Assembly (NCBI GenBank): GCA_018881555.1
Contig: JACAXG010000012.1
Location: 13,612,181-13,676,180, forward strand
DNA from: Amblyornis subalaris
Taxonomy: Eukaryota; Chordata; Aves; Passeriformes; Ptilonorhynchidae
Length of the DNA stretch: 64,000 nucleotides
Direction: 5' to 3'
The position numbers and the translations under genes were made by a program. Positions 37,780 to 51,144 of the stretch are shown piece after piece (position 1 is the stretch's first letter; every line of letters starts with the position of its first letter). The notes beneath the pieces were generated by a model that made no database searches, was not told where the DNA came from, and worked only from the letters and a program-made list of their open reading frames with translations.

Positions 37780-40580
37780 GACAGAAATACTTGAAAACTC
37801 AGACAGAATCTGGTGGTTTATGTAGGTAATACACTGTCCTTCCAAATTCCACACCTCTCTTTCACAAATTATTAAGCTATAAAATAAGCCTTTATTTTTT
37901 CTAGATTAGATCTGATTATAAATTATTAAACACAGCTTATTTTGAGGTTTTTGCTACCTAAGTTATCATACCGGTCCTTGACTGCATCATGATGTTTATA
38001 GAGAATTTTCTGAAGTAATTTCTGTTTAATTGTAGATTCTTTGCAATCAGGATTGGTTTAGATTTCCTAATTGAATAAGAAGGACATAGAATTTGATGCC
38101 TCAGTTTCCCATCTGGTTGGTATCATGCTGTTCAAGAAGAATATGCTTATCAATTAATCACTAAATTTCTAGGTTTATGAAACAACAATAATATTGCAAA
38201 AATTGTCTTAAATGGTGCATGTAAATGCCTCTTCAGATGTATTCTTGCCACATTTAATAATTAAAATGTAAATTACATACCTTTATTGGACAAAAACATG
38301 CTACCTTCTCTAATAACAATTTCTGTGTTTTATGGGATCACACCTTTAACATCTCAGTCTGGCTGGAGATCAGAAGTAACCTTGTAATCAAGAATTCTTG
38401 GAAGAGGTAATGCAGTCATTAAATCTGTGCCCTGTGGCAGGTCATCAGACTGAGTAGCGTCCCCTAGTTTAATGAAATAGTAAATCAGTAGCTGAATTTT
38501 TGACCCATCTTTGCAAGTAACCATATGAAAAAATTTTTACAGTAAGCTTCTGGTGAAGAGATAATGCTTGTTTATCTGTAAACAACAGATACAATGTGAT
38601 TTTTTAATTTCCTCTTTTTGTTTTAGTGCAGTGCATGTAAATTCAAATCATATTTCTTCAGAAATATAACTTGCGATGCAGGTCAGACCACCTGAGTGAC
38701 AATGGAGCAACCAGCACTCTAAAAGCCTCTCTTCTTGATGTTTTATCTGACAAATTCCAAAATGCCCTCTGTCCTGATGAACAGCCTACTTCAAGTCCCT
38801 CCTTACTGGCAAGTNCAAACTAACTGTGTGAGAGGAAATTTCTGGTCTCTAATTTTGAACATAGGTTTATGAAAATCTTGTGGATCCCTTTCAGCTCAGG
38901 ATATTGAAAAAAAAAAAAACCTAAAACAATTCTAATCCTATGATTATAGTTGTATCACTTTTCCAGAATAATAAGATTTGAAGTTATAATGTGCACATGG
39001 GTAGTATATGCTCAAAATGCTATTACAGCAATCTTTCCATGGGTTTTTTTTGTGTTTAGGCACTTCAAAATTGGTTTCAAGAAAACCCTTTGGCAATCAA
39101 ATTACTTTCTTCCTGCATACTATGTATCCTGCTGTGCTGCTGATAGTTGCAGTCAAGCACCATGACTTTAAATATCATGGATCATTGAAACATAACTTTT
39201 TCTTATTTGAATGATAGATAATAAACATATTATATTGACAGTAGCCCACTTCTTAGGTAGGCATTGGGTGGTTATGATATTTATTCATGAGAAAGGAGTA
39301 GTAAAGGCTGTCTTGTTTGTCACCAGTAATGCACTATTTGTCATGCAACAGCTCTGCTTTTAACAACTGAATAACTATCTTCCTAGAGGACTTGCTAGAG
39401 TAATTATAAATGGGGGAAAAAAGTTTCAAAACTAATTTTTGACTTTTTGGCTTTACTGTTTATTTAGTGTTAACATGATATTGCTGCATTTCAGTTGATG
39501 TTGGTGTGTGTATATCTTGGATACTAGAGGCAAACTTAGGAAAAGCGCTCTCATTAAACTTTTTTTGCTATACAATTTTCAATATTTATAAGGAAGAATA
39601 GGAAATCTAAGCTTTCAGTGTTTGTTTTCAGTTGAGACATGCTTTGAGGATACTAGTTTGTATTCACAAAGGAAATTTTTTATTGTGTGCTTCACAGAGC
39701 AAGTTTATTTTAGTCTGCCCTTGACAAATTAATGTTTGTTTTAAAGGAAAGATTCTTGCAGGAAGGTAGTGGCTCTACAAATAATGATTCTGGAAACAAA
39801 TGAAACCTCTCTAGACTTGAGGCCTTATTGGATTTTTACTGACTCAAAGAGGGGGGAGAAATGGTCTAGGAAATACAACCTTTCCTTGGCTTTGAAAGAG
39901 GCTAAATAATCGTCTAGCATTATGTGTAACTCAAAAGCTGTTCAGTAATTTCATAGTACATTTAAAAAATAGCCTGATGTTAGGAATATCAAAAACTACA
40001 TGAATCATTATTGCCTCAATTTTTTTCCAAAATTTTTAAGACCCAAACCTTAGTTCATTATTTAATAATGCAAACTTATGGATTTGATAAACCTTCTAAC
40101 TTGATGCTTTGGTCCTCTAGTAATCAGAACAGGATTTTTTGTTATGCATAATTAGGACTTCACTTGATGTATGCAGAGCTTGAAAGAAAAAATTCAAGAA
40201 ATTCCTTTCAATGAAAGGTATCTTTTGCTGGTTTTAGGGGCATATTCTTCCTCCTACTACAGCTTTGAGATATATATTCCATACATATGATGCAACATCT
40301 TGTGTATGTTGTATATACTTACTTTACTTTAAGACTTATATAAATAATGCAGTGGAGATGAAAGCTGTGTACCTGATACTGTTTTCAGTTCTTTAATCTG
40401 TATTGGAATTTCTTCATGACTTTCCAAAATTTAGTTACTGACTACATTGTTTTTGTGTGTAGTGATGGTAAAACATGATGAATCATACCTATTTATTCCT
40501 AGGATATATATTAAAGGAGCAGATGTTCAGTAGAAACATTTTTGAAAGGAATGTGGTAAATATTATTGATCTGTCTAAAT

Positions 40581-40636
40581 CTGGTGGGGGTTTTTTGTGG
40601 GTTTTGGTGTTTATTTGTTTGGGTTTGCTTTTTTTA
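40581..40636. repeat. G/T-rich low-complexity tract
   Basis: GGTGGGGGTTTTTTGTGGGT and following bases, almost only G and T on the plus strand. The plus-strand open frame at 40475-40744 crosses it and is not considered a gene. Confidence 0.8.
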
Positions 40637-41256
40637 ATGTCCCTTTTCTTAAAAGTGTCCTGTTTGGATAGCAGTGAGTTTCAAGTTATATGTTCAAATT
40701 CTTGTAGGCAAATCTATGCCTTTGGGGTAATGAGCAAGGCATGACTAATTTCGAGCAATTTGGTCTCTGGACCATGTCCTAGAGGGCCAAAATAGTCAGA
40801 TGAAAATGTTGATATTAATCAGTCTCTCCATTGCCTGATGTTTCAATTACAGCAACTCTTAGGCTTAGCACTCTGACTCCTGTCAGACTTCATCTGTATT
40901 ATTTTTGTAAGCTTGCCAACAATTTTCAATTCTGCTCACTCTTAAAACCCCCAACCAACAAAAGTACAGCTCCAAACACAAACCTATGCAAATCCTGCTG
41001 CAAAAGCCACTGCAGAACTAATTACAGCTGACTCTTTGTTCACTGCTGTTCAATGTGATTGGGCATAATAAGTAGCCTCTGTGTGCATCACTGAAGCCTG
41101 TACATGTGGGCATGCTGAAACTGGCTGACTTTTGTCACTCTGCATGTGTCACATATTGTACCACTTCCTCAGATCAAACTAATTGTACAAGTGTCTGTGA
41201 AGCAGAAATATGAAACTAGCTCAATTTTTGTTCTTTTGCTGGTTTTTTTAGTATTA

Positions 41257-41271
41257 ATATATATATATATA
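41257..41271. repeat. (AT)n microsatellite
   Basis: Seven and a half AT units. Possible length polymorphism. Confidence 0.85.
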
Positions 41272-43524
41272 AGCTATATTATACTGAGTTTTAAATTACA
41301 TTACCTATAGAGAGTTAGAAACTCCATTGTGGATGGTTTCCTGGAATTTTATGGAACGAAAGCCCTTGTGTATTTTCAGACTTCTCCTGAAATATATCTT
41401 GTCAAGGGGAAGGATTACACTGTGGTTCTAACTGTGAAGTGATATCCAGACAACTTNGCCAGCAGCTCCGGGCTTTTCAACTCCATGTAGGAGGTCTGTG
41501 CACAAATGAAAGGAAAAGATGTTCATTTTTAATAGGATTTGACAAAGCTGTTCTGAAGCATAGTTCAGAGCTTGATGCCGTATACATCCGTATTTGTCTC
41601 CAAATGTGTCCTCTGAAATAGCATCAACATGATGGATGGGTTTGTCAAACATCCAGTTTTAAAGAAACTACTTTTTAAAGTGCCATGTTTGCATTGATGT
41701 ACAAAAGCTGTAGAAAGTATGTGAGAAACCAAGGTAAAATAACATCATAGAAATACCAATGGTGTGGCAAACAGATCATGCCCTTTGAGTAATCTCTGTC
41801 AGATATTGTTCATTATTTACTGATAATACCAGCTGCTATTGTGTCTGAAGGAACAGTTTGGAAAGCGCATCTCTTAGGTGGGAATCGTGGCAGAATTTCT
41901 AGAGGAGATGGATAAAACCTCTTAGAGTAATTGAGTTGCTCAGACTTTTTCCTATCTGCTATGTGCTAGTAAGCTACAACTGACTGCTTGGAATTTTTTT
42001 GTTCTAGCTTAATGTTCTAAATCATTGCACATACTTAATTTTCCTCTAAAGTGTTTTTCTTCCTCTTTAATATTTCTATATATATAGATGAACACAGAAG
42101 ATAATTATCTTGGTATCCTGTCTACATATTAACATATATTAACAATCTTCAGTTATCCTTAATTTAGTCTGATTTGTTTTGCTCAGTTACTTCGGAAATG
42201 CATTGTCTGATATTGCCTTCAAATGTGAGAATAATTAATGATTTTGATGCCAGGTAATTCGTATTTTATAGTGAGCATTATCTTGGTTACCATTATACTT
42301 GGATACCCTGCTCTGGGTAGTCAGGATAAAGCATGATTATAATGGAGTAAAGTGGCCAGGATCACAGTAGTTCACCAATAGAGGGACCTCATGTTGTGAT
42401 ATCTCTTGGTACTGACATGTGGATGAAAATATTGTAACTGTTTGTCACTTCTGCAGACTGTCTATCTTTTGATTCCTATAGTGACTGCTTTAATTCTTAA
42501 CTTTATCAGAGTTCTCCCTGTCCTTAACTATCTGTTTAAACTGATTTTCCAGCTCCAGCCTGTACTTATGCAATGTGGATTTCAGGTTTAGATGTTTTGA
42601 GTATCTGCAACTGCTTGATTTCTAATGCCTGGCATGTAAATAATTAATATGATTATTTATGTTTTTATAATTATTCTATAACTCCCAAACATATACTTAG
42701 GCTGTACTTCAAGGTACACTGATGTTTTAATAGATTGACTTTAATTTAAACAGATGCTTTCCTTGTTAGTAGTTGAGGCTGTGAAGAAAAAGCCAAGTTC
42801 ACAAATGGGAGTAAATCTTATCCTTTTTCACTGTCAGAGTCTGTCTGCAGACCTTGGGATGAGATATGGACCAGAATGCAGGAACTTACTGAGGTTGTTC
42901 TGAGATTCCTCCTTGGTTACACATGACTGAAAGGACTCCCACCTGCCTATTCATGACATTTAACATCTCCAGGTGAATCCTTCATCATTGTTGTGATGGA
43001 GGGAGCAGTCTTATGGAAAAAAATCAAGGGTTTAGGGAGATGTGATGCATCTCCCTCTCCAACAAATTTTTATGTTCTTTGTTGTCCTTTCAGTTTTTGC
43101 CGTTTTTCTCCCACTTTCTCCAAATATTTTAATGTCCTCTTAGAAGATGGGAATGGAAGCTTTATTATTCTCAAAGGAGAAAGTGAGCTAATGAGTCATT
43201 AAAAGAAAAATGTGTTTTTTGCCAGATTCAGGTGCAGTTATCACCCACAGATGACTCTCAAAGTAAATTGTTCTTAATGCTGGCAAGACAGATGGTTTTC
43301 TGAATCATCCAAAAGGAATCTTATATCTGGAATTATTTTTTGTTCTTCCTAGGTCTTTAGTCTCTCATTCTCTGCCAGTAAAAACATTTGGGATAATGAT
43401 TACTGTGATAATATCATGCAGACCTAAGTAGGCCTGTGGTGTCATTTTGCCTTTCAAGATGGAGATGGAAAAGTCAAAGAAATGAGCTTTTCCCTTGATG
43501 AGCTTCCTTTTGTGTATCTGTTTT

Positions 43525-43548
43525 GTGTATCAGCTATACTTGATACAC
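43525..43548. repeat. Perfect 8-bp inverted repeat
   Basis: GTGTATCA (43525-43532) and TGATACAC (43541-43548) are exact complements separated by eight bases. A small hairpin, without the U tract of a bacterial-type terminator, which would not be expected here anyway. Confidence 0.6.
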
Positions 43549-46500
43549 CATTTTAGCATCAAATTGTCTCATGTCAATGTGGTGTTTTACAATTAGCCAG
43601 TTCAGATAATTGATCCAGGTCTGTCAAGGAGTATTTTCTTAAAACATATTGTTTAAATGCTACATTGACATAGAAGAAACTTCTCTTGGCTTGGGACAGT
43701 GTAGTAAGCAGTCTTCAAGTTTGAAGTCACTGTGTAGATTAGTATTTTTTATGGAGCAGAGTATTTAGAAAATAAACTTTTGTACCATATATCATATTGC
43801 TGTTCTTATGTGTACATTTATTTCTGGTAGTGGGAGGATTTTCTTTTTTTAGTTTTTTTTCCCCCAAAAAGCTTATGAAATGTTGCATGAAGTGATTTTG
43901 AAGACATTCATCCCTTGAATAGAGTTTGGCTTGTTCAAAAGTTTCACCAGAAGTTGAAACCTTGCGAAAGATGCACAAGGAGAGAATGTGGTCAGAATAC
44001 AAGTGTTCTGGTAAAAGAGCTGTTGGAGGTAGTAGGATGCTGGTACCCANTTATTTATTGAGTTCTATTTTGATGTCCTCATTGCTTTGATAGAATAACA
44101 TTTCTTTATCCAGTAGTTTAATAATTTTACATTGAATCAGTGGATGCATACTGAAGTTTTTTATTATAAATCAAATTTTGCTTTGCAAAAACCAAAAGAA
44201 ATGTGGNAAAACGTGGGCCACGTTTTTAGCATGACAATTAAACCTGTTACATTTAAATTCAGAAAAAAGCTACAAAACACTGTGGCTCAGCCTTTTTGTC
44301 TCTGCACTTGCCACCTGCTACAGATTATCTTCAGTCTTGCCTGAAGCACTTTTGAGATTTGCTTTATTTGTTAGAAACTGGCAATATGCTAAAGCAGTCC
44401 TTTCTGTTAAGTGTGCCATTAATTACTAACTTACATTAATTAAAGTAAATGCAATCATGAGGGCATGCTGGCAGTGTTAAAGTTAATGACCCAAGACATT
44501 ATTACTTAGCACAAGTTTGAAGTTCATTCAAGTGATTTCAAACTGTAGGAATTAGATTGAGCTATGTGGTCATAAAATTCTAGAAGCCATGGTTTTGGCC
44601 TTTGTGTGAGAGTTTGGACGGCTTTCATGTCAGCTTGAATAAATTAAGGGTGTAGATAATTGCCCAATACTGGTGTTTTTGCAAAAACTTGAATTTGAAA
44701 AAAATTACATGCTCAGACTTTACGTAAGTATGCGAAGTTTATATGTTGATGACGGCAAAAGTCCCTATTGCATTGAAGCAGCCCTTGTGCTAAGTGCTGC
44801 ATCAGCTTTAGGAAGTCAGCAGCAAATTTAACATAAGATAAAGGGTGTGCATTGATACCAAGAAGACAGAGGAGAAAGAAGTAATAAAGTTGCAGTTGTA
44901 GATGATGGTAGGCCTGAACTAAAGCTTATTTGAAATAATGTGTTCTAAACCTTCATTTGCTTCAAGCTTTGGTACTTCACTCAGCTTTACCAGTCTGAGT
45001 TCCACTTTGACATCTGAATGTATATTTGCTAGGCCACTGGACTATTTCTTGCAGATGACTTTAGATTATTAGAATGCAAGTGATTTGGGTTTATGTCATG
45101 GAAACTGGAGAGTCTGTCTAGTTAATTTATGATCATGTTTTGTAATTCACATTCATGGCTACTCTGTCAAATTCAGTCCAGGTGTTTTTTTGGACTACTT
45201 CTAAGGATTTAAGTCTTGAACCTTTTTTTGATACATTTTCATTGATGATAAATGTGTAATTATAAGGAGTGCTCTTAACAGATCTGTTTAGCAGCCTCTT
45301 CTGAAGCTTCTGTTTATTTTGGGCACTATGGTTCTTAATTTGAAATTAACAACATAAACAGGACAGTACTGACTGAAGTCATAATGGCAAGATATTGTAA
45401 CTGTTAACAAAGTAATTGCTTACAAAGTAGATATGCATGTTATGGAAACAAAATTTAGTTTTTCTAGTCCATCTGACTAGAACTGACTGGTTAAATGGGG
45501 ATGTCTGTGTGGTGTTTGTCTTGCTGTGGGGTGAATACTGTGTCCTGAGCTGGTGAATATGGGGTCCTGCTCACTTTGTTCAGTGAATAGCAGTGAAATC
45601 TGATCTTTATTAGTAAAGGAATCTTAAAAAAGCTATGCTATCAAGTTTCCTACTTAAAGTTTAAATGACATCATTGAGGGAGACAACAAGGCTTATGCTG
45701 ACAGAATTATGTAAGGATTAATTTTCATTATTCTAATGTTTTACAAACTGTCCTCTTAATAAAGAGAAACTAATTGTGAGCACTTCTGTGGAGGAAGAGA
45801 GGAATGGGGAATTGAACTAATATGTTATAAGAATCTCTATGCTTATGCTAGCATGCAATATTTTGTGGTCTTATATGTATGGTCTAAATCTTGTCTCAGA
45901 ACTCATAGTATTGTTCTGATTTCCTTTGTCCTTAATAAATTATTAACAATTAAAAGCAGAACCAACAAGATGACTGTCCTATAGAAAGGACGTAAGCAGA
46001 ACCCTAAATCTGCTGTTTCTATGACAAGCCATTGCTGTGACAACCCTAGAAAATGTTAGACACCTCACCCTTCCCTTTAAAACAGCACACTTAAACACAT
46101 AATCTCCCTCATAAAGTGTTGTAGGAACAGGACAGTACCTGTAGTGAGAATTCTGAACAATTATAATGGAATTTTCTGTGGTAGTTTGTACTGGAAAACA
46201 ACATTTGAGGGGGACAAAATTGCCCTTTTCTACAAAATTACTGCTAAATATCTCTTTCATGACCATGCTGGGTATGATTACAGTGCTTGCTACAAGATTT
46301 GCCTGGACTTTTAACATGTCTCCTTTAGGCTGTAATTCTTTTTCAAGGCTGCTCTACCCTAAGGATGTATTACTTTCAAACTGTCTGTCTTGGCTTAAAC
46401 ATTTTTTTTCAGGTTCAAATATCTATCAGAGAGCAGAATAACTCAATGTGACACATTTGCCCAAAGCACTTTGCAAGAAATCCTGTGAATGATTATACAT

Positions 46501-47794
46501 GTCTTGTAACTTCTTCAGGAAGCAATGAGGGAAATAAGTGAATCCTCACTGAGGACAGACACNTTGCTCAGACTTCCTGCCAGCAAATGAAAAATCTGAC
46601 GTATGTAGCACATAAAACAGTACTGAAATGACAGAGATTTTATTAGCTGCAGAGTGGTAAATAGCCACCNCATTAGAGATGCTGGAGGAGGAAGGCAAGA
46701 AGAATGCCAAAATACTCTTATTTACACCAAGAGTGGGGAATGGAGAGAGAGAAGTGGTGCAGAGAAATGAGGTCGTGTTGTCGTAGCATGAAAGAAGTAG
46801 ACAATGCTTTGGTGGTCCTTGGCCTGTATTTCTATGCAAATGCAACTCTGCAGTAAAACACTTGTGCAGTTCAGGGATCTAAATATAGACATGTTCATGG
46901 TGAGATTGATTTCATAGGATGGTGCAGATGTCTAAACAAAGCATCTGTGAGGCTGAAGCCATTCTAAAAGATTTTGTTCTTTCTACTGGTAAATGCACAA
47001 AGCAAGGAATGTGAAGAACGGGCGAAGAACTTTGTGCTGATAAAAGTGCCAGTAAAGAAAGGATTTTCACTGCTCCTCTGTGGTATCAAAAGACATTTTC
47101 TTCAACTTCAGAAATTACTGTTATGCTTCCGGAAGGGATGGATGCCAGAGAGTGTTCTTACATTTCTGTGCCCCCTGCTATTTTTCCCAGAAAATAGAAT
47201 AATATGACCAATACAATCTTAGTATTTGAGTTAAAACCGCAACCCCAAAGCCACAAAATATTAGGAAGTAGCTCAAATATAATGATATATTACTGTAATA
47301 GTCCTATTTGGTAGTCTTACAGATATAAGATGTATTTTTATCAGTATATATAATAATGGGCCTCTGATTTTTAAGTGGACTTAAGTGTCTCCTCAGAATC
47401 AATGCTGATGATATAGTACAAAGAGTAGTGAAATACGTGCCTATCGTGTGGTTCTGTGCTGAAGCCTCACTGGTTAATAGTAAACAGCGTCTCAGAAAGT
47501 GAATAGAATTTTAGAAATACTCCATCTATTTACTGTGACTCTGTGGTTGAGTGCAGTAGTAACTGTAGTGCAGCTGAATTTATAGCATTGGCACAAATTG
47601 CTTCAATGAGAAACAGAAGTCTCTTGCACCTATTTCTGCTTCATACGTTCCAGCCATAGCTACATAGCTACTAGCTCTGCACGGCTCAAGGACTCTCTGT
47701 GATAGTCTACATGGAGTTTCCTAGAATTAGGGAGTTGTGATTTTAGTTTTGGGGTTTTTTTCTTAATCTTGTAATTTCTTTCTTTTACCTTGTA

Positions 47795-47812
47795 GTGTGT
47801 GTGTGTGTGTGT
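47795..47812. repeat. (GT)9 microsatellite
   Basis: Nine uninterrupted GT units, the commonest type of vertebrate dinucleotide repeat. Likely polymorphic in length. Confidence 0.95.
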
Positions 47813-48300
47813 CTGTAATACAGAAATAGATGACTTTTATTCAAAAAGGAAGGTATCAAACTCCTGGCTTTGTACTTAAGTTATCTGACTCGTCTCCTTT
47901 TATTTCTGTTTACGGCTTTCTGTTCATAGAGATTCTGTTAGTAGGTTTTATGAAAGCTGTGTGCAGTTTTCTAGCAATGTGATTAATTGATCTGTCTGGA
48001 GGCATCAAAACATTATGTGGAAGAACTGGTGTAAGCTCTTAGTAATGTGTGTAAGTGAAGAAATTTAATTTCTGCTTTTTCAATAACTTTCTAATTTCCT
48101 CCTTTCTACACTGAGGACCATATCTGTCCCTCTTTCTTTGTATCTGAATTCTTAATGCTCAAGGCCAATTTCTCATTTCCCCCAGAGAGTAATGTTAATA
48201 TAACAGTTTATAAAAAAATGCAATTCAAAACAATAAACTACTAACAACCTACCTATGTCAAGAAATCTTAGAGTAGACAATATTATGGTGGTGCTTTCAG

Positions 48301-48391
48301 GAAAAAACAACAAACAGACCCACAACCCAAAACCAAGAAACCAAAAAACCCCAAAAATCCACCAAAACCCAAACAAGACCCAACAAAAGCC
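48301..48391. repeat. A/C-rich low-complexity tract
   Basis: About 90 bases almost only A and C on the plus strand, including ACCAAAAAACCCCAAAAATC. It is the reverse complement texture of the G/T-rich tracts and so the only one in opposite orientation. The open frames over it (48255-48455 plus, 48173-48571 minus) reflect low complexity. Confidence 0.85.
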
Positions 48392-51009
48392 TATCAGTGT
48401 GTTGGAATGCTTAATTTCTGTGTTAACCATTACAATGTTATTTTGCAATGTGTAGTGAATTTGAACCTGGATTACATTGTCATATTTACAAACTTTGAAA
48501 TGAAGAATTCTGAACCTTTTTTTCACTGATTGAGGGATAATGATATCAGTGAATGGCCAGTTTTGAAGCATAACCTTCCTGGCCCCTGGAATTTAACCAG
48601 GTGTTCTATAGATACTGTCCCGGTTTCACATTTAATGAGAGCCTGTATTTGAGACTTTAAAGTCAATGTTGCTGGCTGAAGATATTCGGCTAATTTGCAT
48701 TAACATTCAGGACTGTCTTGTTGGCCCAAGTCTGCATGTGTTCAGATGAATCCCCTACAAACTGAAATAATAGGGTAGCATGGCAGGAAACTACTTTGTG
48801 CATAAATATTTTATCTTTAACATTTTAACATCTTTGTTCCTATCGTGACTGTATTACTCTCTACTTTCACACTACTAGAGCAGTAGGAAGACTTATGCTA
48901 CAAGTTAACACTATATATATAATGTGGAATTTATCATGTTGTGTGCATTTGTTTGGTAAGAAAGAAAACATTGTGCTGTACTTGTCTTGCTTGCCTCTAT
49001 GAATTGAAGCATATTTGAAAATAGGGTTATACTGGGGTCTTCTGTGTGTGAAGAGAACACCATAACCACCATGCAAAATATTATTTTAATGTATACTTCA
49101 AGTTTTAATAGGCATGCCAAAACCCTAAAGATAATTAACCAAGTATTTGGGAGTTAAAGACCTTTGAGGTCTTAATATAGAAAGGTATATAATTCGAATA
49201 ATTCACTATTCAATTATTAAAAGAGGCAAGCACTATTGACTAGAGTTTGAAATGATGTCTTTTCTAAATTGCTGAGGCATTCCTTAGCCAAGTAAAAGAA
49301 TAAATGATATTAACTGTTCATTTGCTGATTTGTTGAATTGAACAATAGGGAGCTTCTTTATCATTCTGATTAATGTTGTCTTTTTCCAACACACTAACCA
49401 GGATAACATCATGTAGCAGACCTAGATCTAGTGGATAATAACACTGTAAGCCCTCATTCCTAGTTTTACTTTCTTGCTAAACTTCTCATCACTTGCTAAG
49501 TTTCCTGATCCTTTCTGAGTAGGGGAGTATTCTTTTCAAAGCAACTGAGCAAGTTACTGCTCTGTAACAGATTCTGACAGTAAATTAGGAGACAGGCCTT
49601 GTTATTGGGACATGTAGTATTAAACTAATTACTAAGCTACTTTTGTTAATATCAAAGCTGTGTAAACTGTATGTGGAGATCTCCAAGTTGATGTATTATT
49701 TTTGTATTCATGGAAGGAAAGATATCCAAGACTAGCCCTATTTAATCAGTGTTTTCAAGACTCTGAGTAAACCTGATTCCTGATTCTCTAGAATTTTTTT
49801 AAGAATATTTCTGGGGAATTAACTGTAACTCTACCAGTAGGTTACACCCTGTCTTTGTTAAAGACTGCAGGTGGTTTTAAAGTGGCAGTTCTTGCCCTCG
49901 AATTTTAGCATATGTTTGAAGATGAAAGAGTTGACTTCTGAAATCCTAGTTACAAATTTAGAAAGATGTTGAGAATTAAATGGGTTATGATATTGTATTA
50001 ATATTTATAGGCAGTTTTAGAAGTTAAAAACTCAGTTGTGTAGGAGGCTTTCCTACCATATAATATGTCATGTTTAAATATAGAGGTTTTTTGTATCAAG
50101 GAGCCTATTCTTTGTTTTAGATCCTTGCTGTGGTTTTAGCTGCTTTAACAGATCTGAACAAATCTAGTAGCTTTATGGGTTTTGATATCAACTTAATTAT
50201 CAGCTTTTAACATGTAATCTGCTACTTTCATTAGCTCAGCATACAGAAAAGTTTGGTGACCTCTGCTTTGCATTATGCTGCCCTCGAAAATAAGTGGTAG
50301 TGGTTGGGTGGGTGATGTAGGTTTTCTGCTCCTTTCCAAAAAGGTTGGCTGATGAAGTCAAGTTGGCTCTTTGAGAAATATATTTGAATTATTTTATTTT
50401 TGTAAGGCATGCAGTATTTCCAGTTTAAGGATAGGTGGATGTGTCTGCTGAAGTATGCTGTCCTTGCTCCATGTAGCCCTATATTATGATTTCTAAGGGA
50501 GTGTTAAGGTAATTTATGAAGAAGTTAGGAACTGAGCTGAATTATTCCCTGTGTGCTTTTGTTGAATAGCCTATAGCATTCTTTTTGCTGCAGCTCTACA
50601 GAATAATTCCCAGTGCTTTTTAAGACCTTCAGATTTTCCTGTTCCTTGGGCATTTAATGTCCTCTAATTGACTCTCAAAAAATCACAACTTTTTTCCTAT
50701 TTTGAAACACTTTTATCTATAACTGATTTGCTTATCTAAGTGTTCATAATTTTCAGAGGAAAGAGTTGCTGAATTGCTTCTTATGGAATGACTTAGTCAA
50801 AATTTGTAATTAAATTTTTAATTCACTCAAGAAAAGTGTTATGAGTTGCTGTGTCTTCAGGTCAAGTGTGCACTCCAAACCGTATGTAACTTCACTTTGT
50901 TTCACTACTGCAGCTGTACACTACAGATATTTGAACAGTAACAGAAAATCCTCTTAGGGAGAAGTCTACATAGATTTAGTCTAACCCACACTGTCTTTTC
51001 TTTCTGAAG

Positions 51010-51144
51010 TTCTCCTTGAAGGTCACTGTGAGGTAGTCAATAATTAATAACAGCAGTGTGCTGGGGAACTAGACCTGATTACCCTTGATGTGCCTTCTAC
51101 AACAATGTTCCTAATTCCTAAGATATGCTCCCATGTGGATCTTG
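51010..51144 (+). other. Candidate 135-nt exon, plus strand
   Basis: Upstream are a branch-point-like CTAAC (50981-50985), the pyrimidine tract CTGTCTTTTCTTTCTG and AG at 51008-51009. Branch A to AG spacing is about 25 nt, which is ideal. Downstream, CTTG|GTAAGTG gives a strong donor at 51145. All three frames contain stops, so it cannot be an internal coding exon. It could be a 5' UTR or long non-coding RNA exon. The ATG at 51105-51107, with A at -3, is open for 13 codons up to the donor, so a start-containing exon is also possible. The direction agrees with the T bias of the region. Confidence 0.3.

Larger units (their letters stand above)
26336..40580. other. Long AT-rich non-coding stretch, T-biased
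   Basis: About 14 kb with no recognised gene. T and G exceed A and C on the plus strand in most places, the bias expected for a rightward-transcribed intron. Open frames such as 30416-30643 plus, 31251-31592 minus, 32350-32598 plus and 33025-33291 minus have no recognised motif. G/T-rich tracts are listed separately. A short CCCTAAACCCT telomere-like string near 37340 is too short to call an interstitial telomere. Confidence 0.5.

Noticed and set aside
46166..46441. 91-codon plus-strand frame, overlapping a 112-codon minus frame
   Set aside because: Neither product is recognised; opposite overlapping frames of this size occur by chance in 64 kb.
46834..46841. Third ATGCAAAT octamer
   Set aside because: About three to four octamers are expected by chance on both strands of 64 kb of this composition.
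51027..51035. TGAGGTAGT, the let-7 seed
   Set aside because: The bases after the seed do not match let-7 and no precursor hairpin is apparent.
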